NCBI GenBank assembly: GCA_937877655.1
Contig: CALFJC010000145.1
Location: 1 to 18,802 of the forward strand
DNA: 18,802 nt
Source of the DNA: an uncultured Selenomonadales bacterium
GTDB taxonomy: Bacteria > Bacillota > Negativicutes > Selenomonadales > Selenomonadaceae
Direction of reading: 5' to 3'
Under the pieces are notes generated by a model, which saw only the letters and a program-made list of their open reading frames with translations, was not told the DNA's origin and did no database searches. A program made the position numbers and the translations under genes. Of this stretch, positions 6,380 through 13,191 are shown piece by piece. Positions within the stretch are counted from its first letter, which is position 1. The number at the start of each line of letters is the position of its first letter.

Positions 6380-8038
6380 TTACATCCTTTCGGGAGCCGA
6401 GACGCCCAATAAATTTAGCGCGTGTTGAATTGTATGTTGAGTAATTTTTATCAGCGCGAGTCTGGCAATCGCCAAATCTTTTTCGACGCCCAAAATTCTG
6501 CAGTCACGATAAAAACTGCTGAAAGTCGACGCCAAATCATAAACATAACGCGCAATTCTCTGCGGAGCATATTCCGCCGCCGCCTTCTCAATCTCTGCGG
6601 GATACTCAAAAATTTTGTTGATTAAATCAATCTCCGCCGCCGAATTCATCAAAGAAAATTTCGGCTCGCCCTCAAGTTTCAAGCCCGCCTCCGCCGTTTG
6701 ACGGAAAATGGAACAAATTCTGGCGTGCGCATATTGAATGTAGTAAACGGGATTGTCCGCGCTCTGCGACTTCGCCAAATCCAAATCAAAATCCAACTGA
6801 CTTTCCGTCGAGCGCATAAGGAAAAAATATCTCGCCGCGTCCGTGCCGACTTCTTCCATAAGTTCGCGCAGAGGAATTGCCGTGCCCGCCCGCTTGGACA
6901 TCTTAACCGCCTCGCCGCCCCGAAACAGCGAAACCATTTGCAAAAAAATAATTTTCAACTTGTCGGCATCATAACCCAACATTTTCATTGCGGCTTTAAC
7001 GCGGGCAACGTAGCCGTGATGATCTGCGCCCCAAAGATTTATCAGCTCGCCGAAGCCGCGATCAAATTTATTTTTGTGATAAGCAATGTCGGCGGCAAGA
7101 TAAGTCGGTTCTCCGTTTTCGCGAACGACAACACGATCTTTATCGTCGCCGAATTTCGTGCTCGCCAACCACAACGCGCCGTCTTTTTCGTAAATGCCGC
7201 CACTCGATTTTAAAATTTCAATCGCCGCATTAATTTTTTCGGGATGCAAAGTTCTTTCGCTGAACCAAACGTCAAATTTCACACGGAAATTTTTCAAATC
7301 CTTTTTGAGCTCGTGCATTTTGTCTTCATAAGCCAACTCGCCCAAAATTTTTAAGCGTTCTTCTTCTGGCAAATTCAAATATTTATCGCCGTCGCGGGCA
7401 ATGATTCTTTTGGTTGTGTCGATAATGTCAACGCCCAGATAGCCGTTTTCGGGAAAAGCAACTTCCTTTCCGAGCAACTCAAGATAACGGGCGTTGACGG
7501 ATTTTGTAAGATTGTCCATTTGATTGCCCGCGTCGTTGATGTAATATTCGCTCTCGACGTTGTAGCCGGCGGTGCGCAAAATATTTACAATCGCCGAGCC
7601 TGCCGCCGCGCCTCTGCCGTGTCCGACATGCAAAAGCCCCGTCGGATTCGCGCTGACATATTCGATTTGAATCGTCACATTGTTTTTATTCGGCAGGCTC
7701 CCGAAATTTTCTCCCGCGTCATAAATATTTTTCAGCTCGCGATAAATCACGTCGCTCCGCAAATAAAAATTCATGAAGCCCGCGCCCGCAATTTCAATTT
7801 TCTCGAAAAGCTCGGGGTCAATTCGTGCTTTAATTTCTTCGGCGATTTTGCGCGGCGAAGTTCTGAAAATTTTTGCGCTCTGCATGGCAAAATTGGTTGC
7901 GAAGTCTCCGAATTCTTTTTTAGGCGGAACTTCAAGCGCGACTTCGGGCAAAGCGTCCGAAAATTTTAATGCGCCGTCTTTCATTGCTTCCGCGACAGCC
8001 GCTTTGATTGCCGCCGCGATTTTTTCTTTGGTCTGCAA
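6380..8038 (-). CDS. argS: Arginyl-tRNA synthetase (TTG start)
   Basis: A 552-residue class I synthetase charging tRNA-Arg. It has an N-terminal Add-1 type domain containing KEFGDFATNFAMQ (41-53), then the catalytic Rossmann fold with the HIGH-type signature HVGH in SANPTGLLHVGHGRG (129-143). An intact KMSKR loop follows (379-383), and a C-terminal DALR anticodon-binding domain contains YDLASTFSSFYRDCRIL. The start codon is TTG at 8036-8038, chosen because GGGAGGG lies 6 bases upstream and the next residues (QTKEKIAAAI) fit the family start. It heads the minus-strand run argS-transpeptidase-rpoE. No T-box leader is visible in the roughly 70 bases upstream; a perfect 8-bp palindrome (8062-8078) lies there instead. 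Confidence 0.96.
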   Translation of the reverse strand: MQTKEKIAAAIKAAVAEAMKDGALKFSDALPEVALEVPPKKEFGDFATNFAMQSAKIFRTSPRKIAEEIKARIDPELFEKIEIAGAGFMNFYLRSDVIYRELKNIYDAGENFGSLPNKNNVTIQIEYVSANPTGLLHVGHGRGAAAGSAIVNILRTAGYNVESEYYINDAGNQMDNLTKSVNARYLELLGKEVAFPENGYLGVDIIDTTKRIIARDGDKYLNLPEEERLKILGELAYEDKMHELKKDLKNFRVKFDVWFSERTLHPEKINAAIEILKSSGGIYEKDGALWLASTKFGDDKDRVVVRENGEPTYLAADIAYHKNKFDRGFGELINLWGADHHGYVARVKAAMKMLGYDADKLKIIFLQMVSLFRGGEAVKMSKRAGTAIPLRELMEEVGTDAARYFFLMRSTESQLDFDLDLAKSQSADNPVYYIQYAHARICSIFRQTAEAGLKLEGEPKFSLMNSAAEIDLINKIFEYPAEIEKAAAEYAPQRIARYVYDLASTFSSFYRDCRILGVEKDLAIARLALIKITQHTIQHALNLLGVSAPERM

Positions 8039-8061
8039 ATTTTTCCCTCCCGTGAAGTTTT

Positions 8062-8078
8062 GCCGAATAATATTCGGC
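8062..8078. repeat. Perfect palindrome upstream of argS
   Basis: GCCGAATA and TATTCGGC flank a single central A. It lies 24 bases upstream of the argS TTG, in its leader or promoter zone, and no T-run follows on the minus strand. It could be an operator or an mRNA-stabilising hairpin; the argS promoter itself is not clear. Confidence 0.5.
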
Positions 8079-8106
8079 GGGCAAGGTTTTATTCCTGCGC
8101 GGCTTG

Positions 8107-8135
8107 TTGACAGTGAAAAATAAATGTGATTTAAT
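8107..8135 (+). promoter_or_regulatory. Strong promoter of tRNA-Leu
   Basis: A consensus TTGACA (8107-8112), a 17-base spacer, and TTTAAT (8130-8135). The mature tRNA begins 9 bases later at 8144, so transcription probably starts almost at the tRNA 5' end. No terminator lies between the tRNA and plsY, so this promoter may also serve plsY. Confidence 0.85.
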
Positions 8136-8143
8136 CGGCGCGG

Positions 8144-8225
8144 GCGGATGTGGCGGAATTGGCAGACGCGCCGGACTTAGGATCCGTTGCCTTCGGGCGT
8201 GAGGGTTCGACTCCCTCCATCCGCA
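8144..8225 (+). tRNA. tRNA-Leu (anticodon UAG)
   Basis: An 82-base class II tRNA. The acceptor stem GCGGATG (8144-8150) pairs with CATCCGC (8218-8224), with discriminator A at 8225. The D-arm region holds GGAATTGGCAGACGC. The seven-base anticodon loop CTTAGGA gives anticodon UAG, which reads CUN leucine codons. The long variable arm GCC-TTCG-GGC is typical of leucine tRNAs. The T-arm is GAGGG-TTCGACT-CCCTC. The 3' CCA is not encoded. The bottom pair of the anticodon stem looks mismatched (C-T), a minor oddity. Confidence 0.95.
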
Positions 8226-8230
8226 TAACA

Positions 8231-8258
8231 ATTAGGAATTATGAATTAGGAATTAGGA
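8231..8258 (+). repeat. Seven-base tandem repeat, locus A (before plsY)
   Basis: Four adjacent heptamers of the form ATTAGGA, the second reading ATTATGA, followed by a partial ATGA. It lies in the 65-base gap between tRNA-Leu and plsY. It is related to the repeats at 8967 and 16952. Confidence 0.8.
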
Positions 8259-8290
8259 ATGAAGAAAATTTTTTCGGGGGAGGAAATTTT

Positions 8291-8869
8291 ATGAAGTGGT
8301 TTTGGCTGGTGTTGGCGGCTTACATTATCGGTTCGATACCTGTCGGGTTGATTTTGGGCAATTTGATTTGGAAAAAAGATTTGCGGCGATTCGGCTCACG
8401 AAATATCGGCGCGACAAATGCTTGGCGAGTTTTGGGAAGAAAAGCGGGCTTGTTGGTTTTCGCTCTGGATTTCATTAAAGGACAACTCGGCGTTTTGCTT
8501 GGCATGTGCATTATCGGAACACCGGCGGCAATGGTCTTGGGCGGCTTCGTTGCGATAATCGGTCATGTAACTTCGATATTCGCAGGTTTCAGAGGCGGCA
8601 AGGGCGTTGCGACAGGTTTGGGCGTCTTGTCAATCCTTATGCCTAAAGTTATGGCGATTGTTTTCGTTGTGTGGTTCATATTGGTTTTGATAACGCGCTA
8701 TGTTTCTGTAGGCTCGGTTGTGGCGGCAGTTCTTACGCCGATACTCGCGGCGGTCTTCAACGTTCCCAACGCATATTTTGCCTTCGCATTGGCGGCGGCA
8801 GTTCTTATCGTCTGGCGTCACAGAGAAAATATCAGACGCCTGAGAGAAGGTCGCGAAAATAAAATTTGA
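8291..8869 (+). CDS. plsY: Glycerol-3-phosphate acyltransferase (acyl-phosphate dependent)
   Basis: A 192-residue polytopic membrane enzyme that transfers an acyl group from acyl-phosphate to glycerol-3-phosphate, the first step of phospholipid synthesis. The three PlsY motifs are visible: GSRNIGATN (35-43; usually GSGN, here Arg), GHVTSIFAGFRGGKGVATG (91-109), and WRHRENIRRL (175-184). Hydrophobic segments lie at about 4-24, 53-73, 78-97, 112-135 and 138-173, matching the family's five-helix layout. The frame stays open upstream through the tRNA, but the true start is ATG 8291, preceded by GGGGGAGGAAA and placing the family N-terminus correctly. It has no promoter of its own apart from the tRNA-Leu promoter upstream. 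A terminator follows at 8903. Confidence 0.95.
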   Translation: MKWFWLVLAAYIIGSIPVGLILGNLIWKKDLRRFGSRNIGATNAWRVLGRKAGLLVFALDFIKGQLGVLLGMCIIGTPAAMVLGGFVAIIGHVTSIFAGFRGGKGVATGLGVLSILMPKVMAIVFVVWFILVLITRYVSVGSVVAAVLTPILAAVFNVPNAYFAFALAAAVLIVWRHRENIRRLREGRENKI

Positions 8870-8902
8870 CATTCCGTTTTATCGATAAAAAAATTTTTTT
8901 TC

Positions 8903-8931
8903 TCCCTGCAAAATGTGCGGGGATTTTTTTT
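8903..8931 (+). terminator. Intrinsic terminator after plsY
   Basis: TCCCTGC (8903-8909) pairs with GCGGGGA (8917-8923) with one G-U pair. The loop is seven bases and eight T residues follow (8924-8931). It resembles the hairpin at 447. Confidence 0.8.
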
Positions 8932-8943
8932 GCAAATTTTTTA

Positions 8944-8952
8944 TGATACAAT
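8944..8952 (+). promoter_or_regulatory. Extended -10 promoter of the XpaC-TM2/telA/PBP cluster
   Basis: TGATACAAT (8944-8952) fits an extended -10 (TGn-TACAAT) and lies 12 bases after the terminator T-run. No convincing -35 is seen at 17 bases. A leader of about 57 bases containing heptamer repeats follows. Confidence 0.45.
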
Positions 8953-8966
8953 GCGAGAAGTTTTTC

Positions 8967-9001
8967 ATTACTCATTACTAATTCCTAATTGCTAATTAAA
9001 T
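8967..9001 (+). repeat. Seven-base tandem repeat, locus B (before XpaC-TM2 gene)
   Basis: Five consecutive heptamers of the form ATTNCTN (ATTACTC, ATTACTA, ATTCCTA, ATTGCTA, then the divergent ATTAAAT). They are in inverted orientation relative to locus A and end at the ribosome binding site of the next gene. Confidence 0.8.
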
Positions 9002-9015
9002 CGGGGGTGCCGGCT

Positions 9016-10002
9016 TTGGATGAGTTGCTGAACTATTTGATAGTGATTTTGATGACGACGGGAGTAATTTTCGGCGGCAAAGCTTTTTGGGATTGGAAAA
9101 AAAATCGGACGCCGCGACTTGATTTAAAAGAATTGGAGGCGGAGCGGGCACAATATCTTCAAGAAAACTTTGACAAGGCGATTGCCGACTATAATTTTTT
9201 GGAGGAGGCAAGAGGAAATTTATCGGACAGAGAACTTTCCGCGCAACTTAAGCTGTTGCAACGGACTGCGAAAAATCTTTTGAATCATCTTGAAAAAAAT
9301 CCCGAAAGAATTTCTCTGGCGTGTAAGTTTATCGATTATTATCAAGATCGCGCCGTCAAAATCGTCAAGCAATATCAAGAGTTGGAAGAAACTCAGTTGT
9401 CGACGGAAAAAGTTTTAGATTTGAAAGATCGCATGAAACAAATGCTCTCCGCGCTCGACGATGCTTATCAAGATCAATTTGAACACGTGATTAACGATCA
9501 AATTATTTCTGTCGACGCCGAGTTAAAAGTTATGCAACAACAGCTTGATTCGGAAGGAATTACGCGCAAAACTATCGACGTCGGGAAAGTTGACGAATAC
9601 GGCAACGTCCGAATCGATACCGATTTGCTCGACCGTCCGATTGAGATGGAGCCGCCGAGAAAATTTTTTCCGCAACAGGCAATGCAAAGGCGGCGGCGCG
9701 GCGAAGTGGACGCGCACCCGGAAGATTTATTTTTTCCGGAAGAAGATCGTCCGCAAATCGTTCAAACCAAATTGATTCAATCGGCGTTGGCAATTTTTCT
9801 CGGCTCGTTCGGCGCGCACAAATTTTATCAAGGCAAAACCATTCAAGGCATTTTATATTTTTTGCTGTCGTGGACAACCTTGCCGATGTGGATAAGTCTC
9901 GTCGAAGGCATCAGATATTTGTTCATGCCCGTCGAAGATTTTTATAATCAATATGTTAAAAAAGACAAGAGGAGAGATAAAAATGGCAGAAATAAACCTT
10001 AA
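9016..10002 (+). CDS. XpaC-type protein fused to a C-terminal TM2 domain
   Basis: A 328-residue membrane protein. Residues 5-23 form one transmembrane helix, followed by a charged, mostly helical region (about 41-181) like the XpaC family ('5-bromo-4-chloroindolyl phosphate hydrolysis' proteins). An Arg/Pro-rich linker leads to a TM2 domain (251-305) with the diagnostic FLGSFGAHKFYQGK and two hydrophobic helices. Start TTG 9016 is preferred because GGGGGTG lies 6 bases upstream; GTG 9007 and TTG 8989, which falls inside the heptamer repeat, are in-frame alternatives. The next gene is telA, overlapping by 20 bases, and xpaC next to a telA homologue (yaaN) is also the Bacillus arrangement. XpaC's true function is unknown; the TM2 fusion suggests a membrane scaffold role, which is inference. 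Confidence 0.75.
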   Translation: MDELLNYLIVILMTTGVIFGGKAFWDWKKNRTPRLDLKELEAERAQYLQENFDKAIADYNFLEEARGNLSDRELSAQLKLLQRTAKNLLNHLEKNPERISLACKFIDYYQDRAVKIVKQYQELEETQLSTEKVLDLKDRMKQMLSALDDAYQDQFEHVINDQIISVDAELKVMQQQLDSEGITRKTIDVGKVDEYGNVRIDTDLLDRPIEMEPPRKFFPQQAMQRRRRGEVDAHPEDLFFPEEDRPQIVQTKLIQSALAIFLGSFGAHKFYQGKTIQGILYFLLSWTTLPMWISLVEGIRYLFMPVEDFYNQYVKKDKRRDKNGRNKP

Positions 10003-11140
10003 CGACTTGTTGGCGCAAAAAAAATCAAGTGCGGCGCAAAGTCAAGAAGTGGTACCCGTCGAGCCCGCGAAGGAGATTGAAAAAGTCACTCAACAAATCG
10101 AAACTCTTTCGCCGGAAGAATTGGCAAAAGTCCGTTCGATTAAGGACGGAATAAATTTCATGGATTCAAGCATGCCGCTGACATTCGGCGCGCCCGCGCA
10201 GAAGGAAATCGCGCAATTCTCCGACAGCATACTTGCCAAAGTTCGCACAAAAGATTCGGGCGAAGTCGGAGTTCTTTTAACTGATCTCGTCGGCAAAGTC
10301 AAAGGTTTCGACGTGACAAAAAAAAGCGGCGGCGGCTTTTTAAAAAGTTTGCCGATTATCGGCTCGCTCGTCAACAAGGCTGATGACATAATGCAAGGTT
10401 ACGAAAAACTTTCTACGCAGGTTGAAAAAATTCAGTCGGGGCTTGAAAATTCCAAAACAAAAATGATGGAAGATGTCGTCATGTTCGACACGCTTTATCA
10501 AAAAAATTTGGAGTACTTCAAAGAGTTGCAACTTTATATCCGCGCAGGCGAAGAAAAACTTGACGAAATGCGCACGATAACTCTTCCGAAACTTCGCGCT
10601 CAAGCTTCCGAGTCGGGCGACCCGATGGCTGTTCAAGTCGTCAGTGATTTTGAACAGAGCGTAGATCGTTTTGAGAAAAAAATTCACGATCTGAAACTCA
10701 GCAAAACTTTGGCGATTCAAACCGCGCCGCAAATTCGTCTGATTCAAAACAACGACAGAGTTTTAATCGATCGCGTGCAATCGGCGATTTATCACACAAT
10801 CCCGCTTTGGAAAAATCAAATGGTTATCGCGCTCGGCTTGACGCGCCAAAAAGACGTTATCGAACTTCAACGGGCAGTCAGCGACGCCACGAACGATTTA
10901 CTCCGCCGCAATGCCGAAATGCTTAAACAAAATTCAATCGACACGGCGAAGGCGAACGAACGCGGCATTGTCGACATTGATACCGTTAAAAAAGTCAACG
11001 AAGATTTAATCTCTACGATTGAGGAAACGCTCCGAATTCAGCACGAAGGGCGGCAAAAACGTCAAGCGGCAGAAAAGGAACTCGTTGCTATTGAAGGGCG
11101 ATTAAAAGACGCGCTCCTTAAAAATGCGACAAGAGCTTGA
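9983..11140 (+). CDS. telA: TelA family protein (toxic anion resistance)
   Basis: A 385-residue cytoplasmic, highly helical protein of the TelA/KlaA family, linked to tellurite and cell-envelope-agent resistance. Start ATG 9983 is chosen for the AGAGGAGA site and because the family begins near MAEINLNDLL; ten further codons upstream are open but poor. Visible family landmarks are the GLY-rich KKSGGGFLKSLPIIGSLV segment, DTLYQKNLEYFKELQLYI, the IQTAPQIRLIQNND motif, and the C-terminal half with IPLWKNQMVIALGL and TIEETLRIQHEGRQKR. The N-terminal 40 residues are low-complexity Gln/Glu/Pro. It overlaps the XpaC-TM2 gene by 20 bases and is followed after 2 bases by a class B PBP, which ties it to wall synthesis in this genome. 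Biochemical role unknown. Confidence 0.9.
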   Translation: MAEINLNDLLAQKKSSAAQSQEVVPVEPAKEIEKVTQQIETLSPEELAKVRSIKDGINFMDSSMPLTFGAPAQKEIAQFSDSILAKVRTKDSGEVGVLLTDLVGKVKGFDVTKKSGGGFLKSLPIIGSLVNKADDIMQGYEKLSTQVEKIQSGLENSKTKMMEDVVMFDTLYQKNLEYFKELQLYIRAGEEKLDEMRTITLPKLRAQASESGDPMAVQVVSDFEQSVDRFEKKIHDLKLSKTLAIQTAPQIRLIQNNDRVLIDRVQSAIYHTIPLWKNQMVIALGLTRQKDVIELQRAVSDATNDLLRRNAEMLKQNSIDTAKANERGIVDIDTVKKVNEDLISTIEETLRIQHEGRQKRQAAEKELVAIEGRLKDALLKNATRA

Positions 11141-11142
11141 AA

Positions 11143-13179
11143 ATGGCAGAAGAAAAAAAAGACAGAGCATTTCTTCAAGGACGCACAACAAAATTGGTCG
11201 TGGCGTTGTTGATTCTGATGGGCGTTATCGTCGTCCGTTACGCGTACTTGCAACTGATTCAAGGCAGCGAACTTTCCGAGCGAATGCGTTGGCAAGTCGG
11301 GCATGATTATTCCGTTCAATCGCCACGAGGCGCGATAGTCGACAGGAACGGGCGGGAGCTTGCCGTCAGCACCATGACAAAATCTTTGTTCGTCGATCCG
11401 AATCATGTTGAAAAGCCGAAAGAACTTGCAAAAGATTTGGCTCCGCTTGTCGACAAAACCGAACAAGATATTTTGGATGACATTGCTGTCGGCGGAGGAT
11501 TTTCTTGGGTAAAACGGCGGCTTGAACAATCGGAATACGAGGCAATTCGCAATTTGATTCGTCAAAAAGGTTACGCGGTTTGCTTGGGCTTTCGCGACGA
11601 GGCTAAAAGATATTATCCCAATGACGTTTTGGCGGCAAATATTTTGGGCTTCGTCGGCACGGACGACAAAGGGCTTGACGGCATTGAGCAGGCTTGGGAT
11701 AAGTATATCAAAGGCGAAGTCACCGAGTCATTTATTCTCGCCGACAGCCGCGAGCGACCGATTTTGGAATCAATTTTTGCGCCGCACGGCTATCAAGGCG
11801 ACAGATGCAAAACGATTCAGCTGACGATTGACGGCGCGATACAATTTATTGTCGAACAGGAATTGGATCGGGCAATGGCGGAGAACAGCCCGCTTGCGAT
11901 AACTTGTATTGCAATGGATCCGCGCACGGGAGAAATTTTGGCGATGGCAAATCGTCCGACTTACAATCCGAACAGATTTTGGGATTACGACCAAGAAATT
12001 TGGAAAAATCGTGCGGTCTCCTACATTTACGAACCGGGCTCGACTTTTAAAGCGGTAGTGGCGGGCGCGGCTTTGCAGGAAGGAATTGTTTCGCCGAATC
12101 AAATTTTTGTTGATCCGGGTTATGTTATGGTTTCGGGGAAAAAAATTCAGAACTGGAACGGATCGAGTTTCGGAACCGTGACTTTCGCGGACGTTGTCAA
12201 GCAATCTTTGAACACGGGCTTTGCACTTGTCGGCTTGGATTTGGGCGCGGATAAATTGATAAGTTACGCGAGACTTTTCGGCTTTGGCGAACCGACGGGA
12301 ATTGAATTGCCGGGCGAAGAGGCGGGCATTTTATATTCTCCTTATGAAATGGTTGACTCGGATATTGCGACGATGGCTATCGGACAAAGTATCGCGGTTA
12401 CGCCGCTCCAACTTATCACGGCTTTTTGTGCCATTGCCAACGATGGGATTTTACTCAAGCCGCACATTGTCAAATCGATAAAAAATGCGAACGGCACAAT
12501 TTATTCCGAGACGCATATTGAGGAAGTCAGGCGGACGATTGATTCTGCAAGCGACAAAACTTTGGTCGGCTTGCTTGAACAGGTTGTTTCGACGGGCGGC
12601 GGCGGCAAGGCGTCCGTTCGCGGCTACAGGATAGCGGGCAAGACGGGCACCGCGCAGAAAGTCAGCGAAGACGGTTGGGGTTATCTTGAAGGAAAATATA
12701 TTGCGTCGTTTTGCGGCTTCGCGCCGGTTGAGAGTCCGCAAATTGCGTTGTTGGTTGTGATTGATGAGCCGTATGGAGTTTTTTACGGCGGACAAATTGC
12801 CGCGCCCGTTGCGAGCAGAATTTTTTCGCAAGTCTTTCGTTATCTGCGGATTGAGCCGAGCGACGCGCCGCTTGGATTTGATTCTGATGAATTGGGCGCG
12901 GAAATTGGCGAAGGCGACGCGTCAATACAAGGTGCTCCGCAAAGAGAAATTCCGCAAGAAGTTGAACCTGCGCCCGAAGCTCCGAAAGAAGAACTTGCGC
13001 CCGAAGTTGCCCGCGTCCCCGATTTTTACGGCAAAAGCATTCGTGAATCTGCGCGGCTTGCAAATGAGGCGGGCATAAAATTTGAGGCGACGGGTTCGGG
13101 CTTTGCAATAAGTCAAAGTCTCGGCGCGGGCGAACTTGTCGACAAAGGCGCGACAGTCAAAGTTCAATTCAGTCCTTGA
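11143..13179 (+). CDS. Class B penicillin-binding protein with one PASTA domain (FtsI/SpoVD type)
   Basis: A 678-residue D,D-transpeptidase crosslinking peptidoglycan outside the membrane. A short cytoplasmic start precedes a transmembrane anchor (about 17-38). The PBP dimerisation domain contains SPRGAIVDRNG (60-70). The transpeptidase domain carries all three catalytic motifs: STFK with nucleophile S300 and K303, SLN (355-357), and KTGTAQK (500-506). An acidic Pro/Glu linker (about 585-620) leads to a single PASTA domain at the C-terminus (624-678). ATG 11143 begins 2 bases after the telA stop with only a weak ribosome binding site, so translation probably depends on coupling to telA. FtsI/SpoVD-type genes usually lie in the mra/mur division cluster; lying next to telA is unusual. 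Whether it serves septation or elongation cannot be read here. Confidence 0.9.
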   Translation: MAEEKKDRAFLQGRTTKLVVALLILMGVIVVRYAYLQLIQGSELSERMRWQVGHDYSVQSPRGAIVDRNGRELAVSTMTKSLFVDPNHVEKPKELAKDLAPLVDKTEQDILDDIAVGGGFSWVKRRLEQSEYEAIRNLIRQKGYAVCLGFRDEAKRYYPNDVLAANILGFVGTDDKGLDGIEQAWDKYIKGEVTESFILADSRERPILESIFAPHGYQGDRCKTIQLTIDGAIQFIVEQELDRAMAENSPLAITCIAMDPRTGEILAMANRPTYNPNRFWDYDQEIWKNRAVSYIYEPGSTFKAVVAGAALQEGIVSPNQIFVDPGYVMVSGKKIQNWNGSSFGTVTFADVVKQSLNTGFALVGLDLGADKLISYARLFGFGEPTGIELPGEEAGILYSPYEMVDSDIATMAIGQSIAVTPLQLITAFCAIANDGILLKPHIVKSIKNANGTIYSETHIEEVRRTIDSASDKTLVGLLEQVVSTGGGGKASVRGYRIAGKTGTAQKVSEDGWGYLEGKYIASFCGFAPVESPQIALLVVIDEPYGVFYGGQIAAPVASRIFSQVFRYLRIEPSDAPLGFDSDELGAEIGEGDASIQGAPQREIPQEVEPAPEAPKEELAPEVARVPDFYGKSIRESARLANEAGIKFEATGSGFAISQSLGAGELVDKGATVKVQFSP

Positions 13180-13191
13180 GGAGTTTTGCCT

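Noticed and set aside
7520..7969. Plus-strand open frame opposite argS
   Set aside because: It is a shadow of the argS coding frame, which carries HVGH and KMSKR signatures.
8039..8106. T-box riboswitch before argS
   Set aside because: The space is too short, and no T-box sequence or specifier stem is recognisable; only a simple palindrome is present.
8150..8290. N-terminal extension of plsY into tRNA-Leu
   Set aside because: The frame happens to stay open through the tRNA. The real start at 8291 has a strong ribosome site and matches the PlsY N-terminus.
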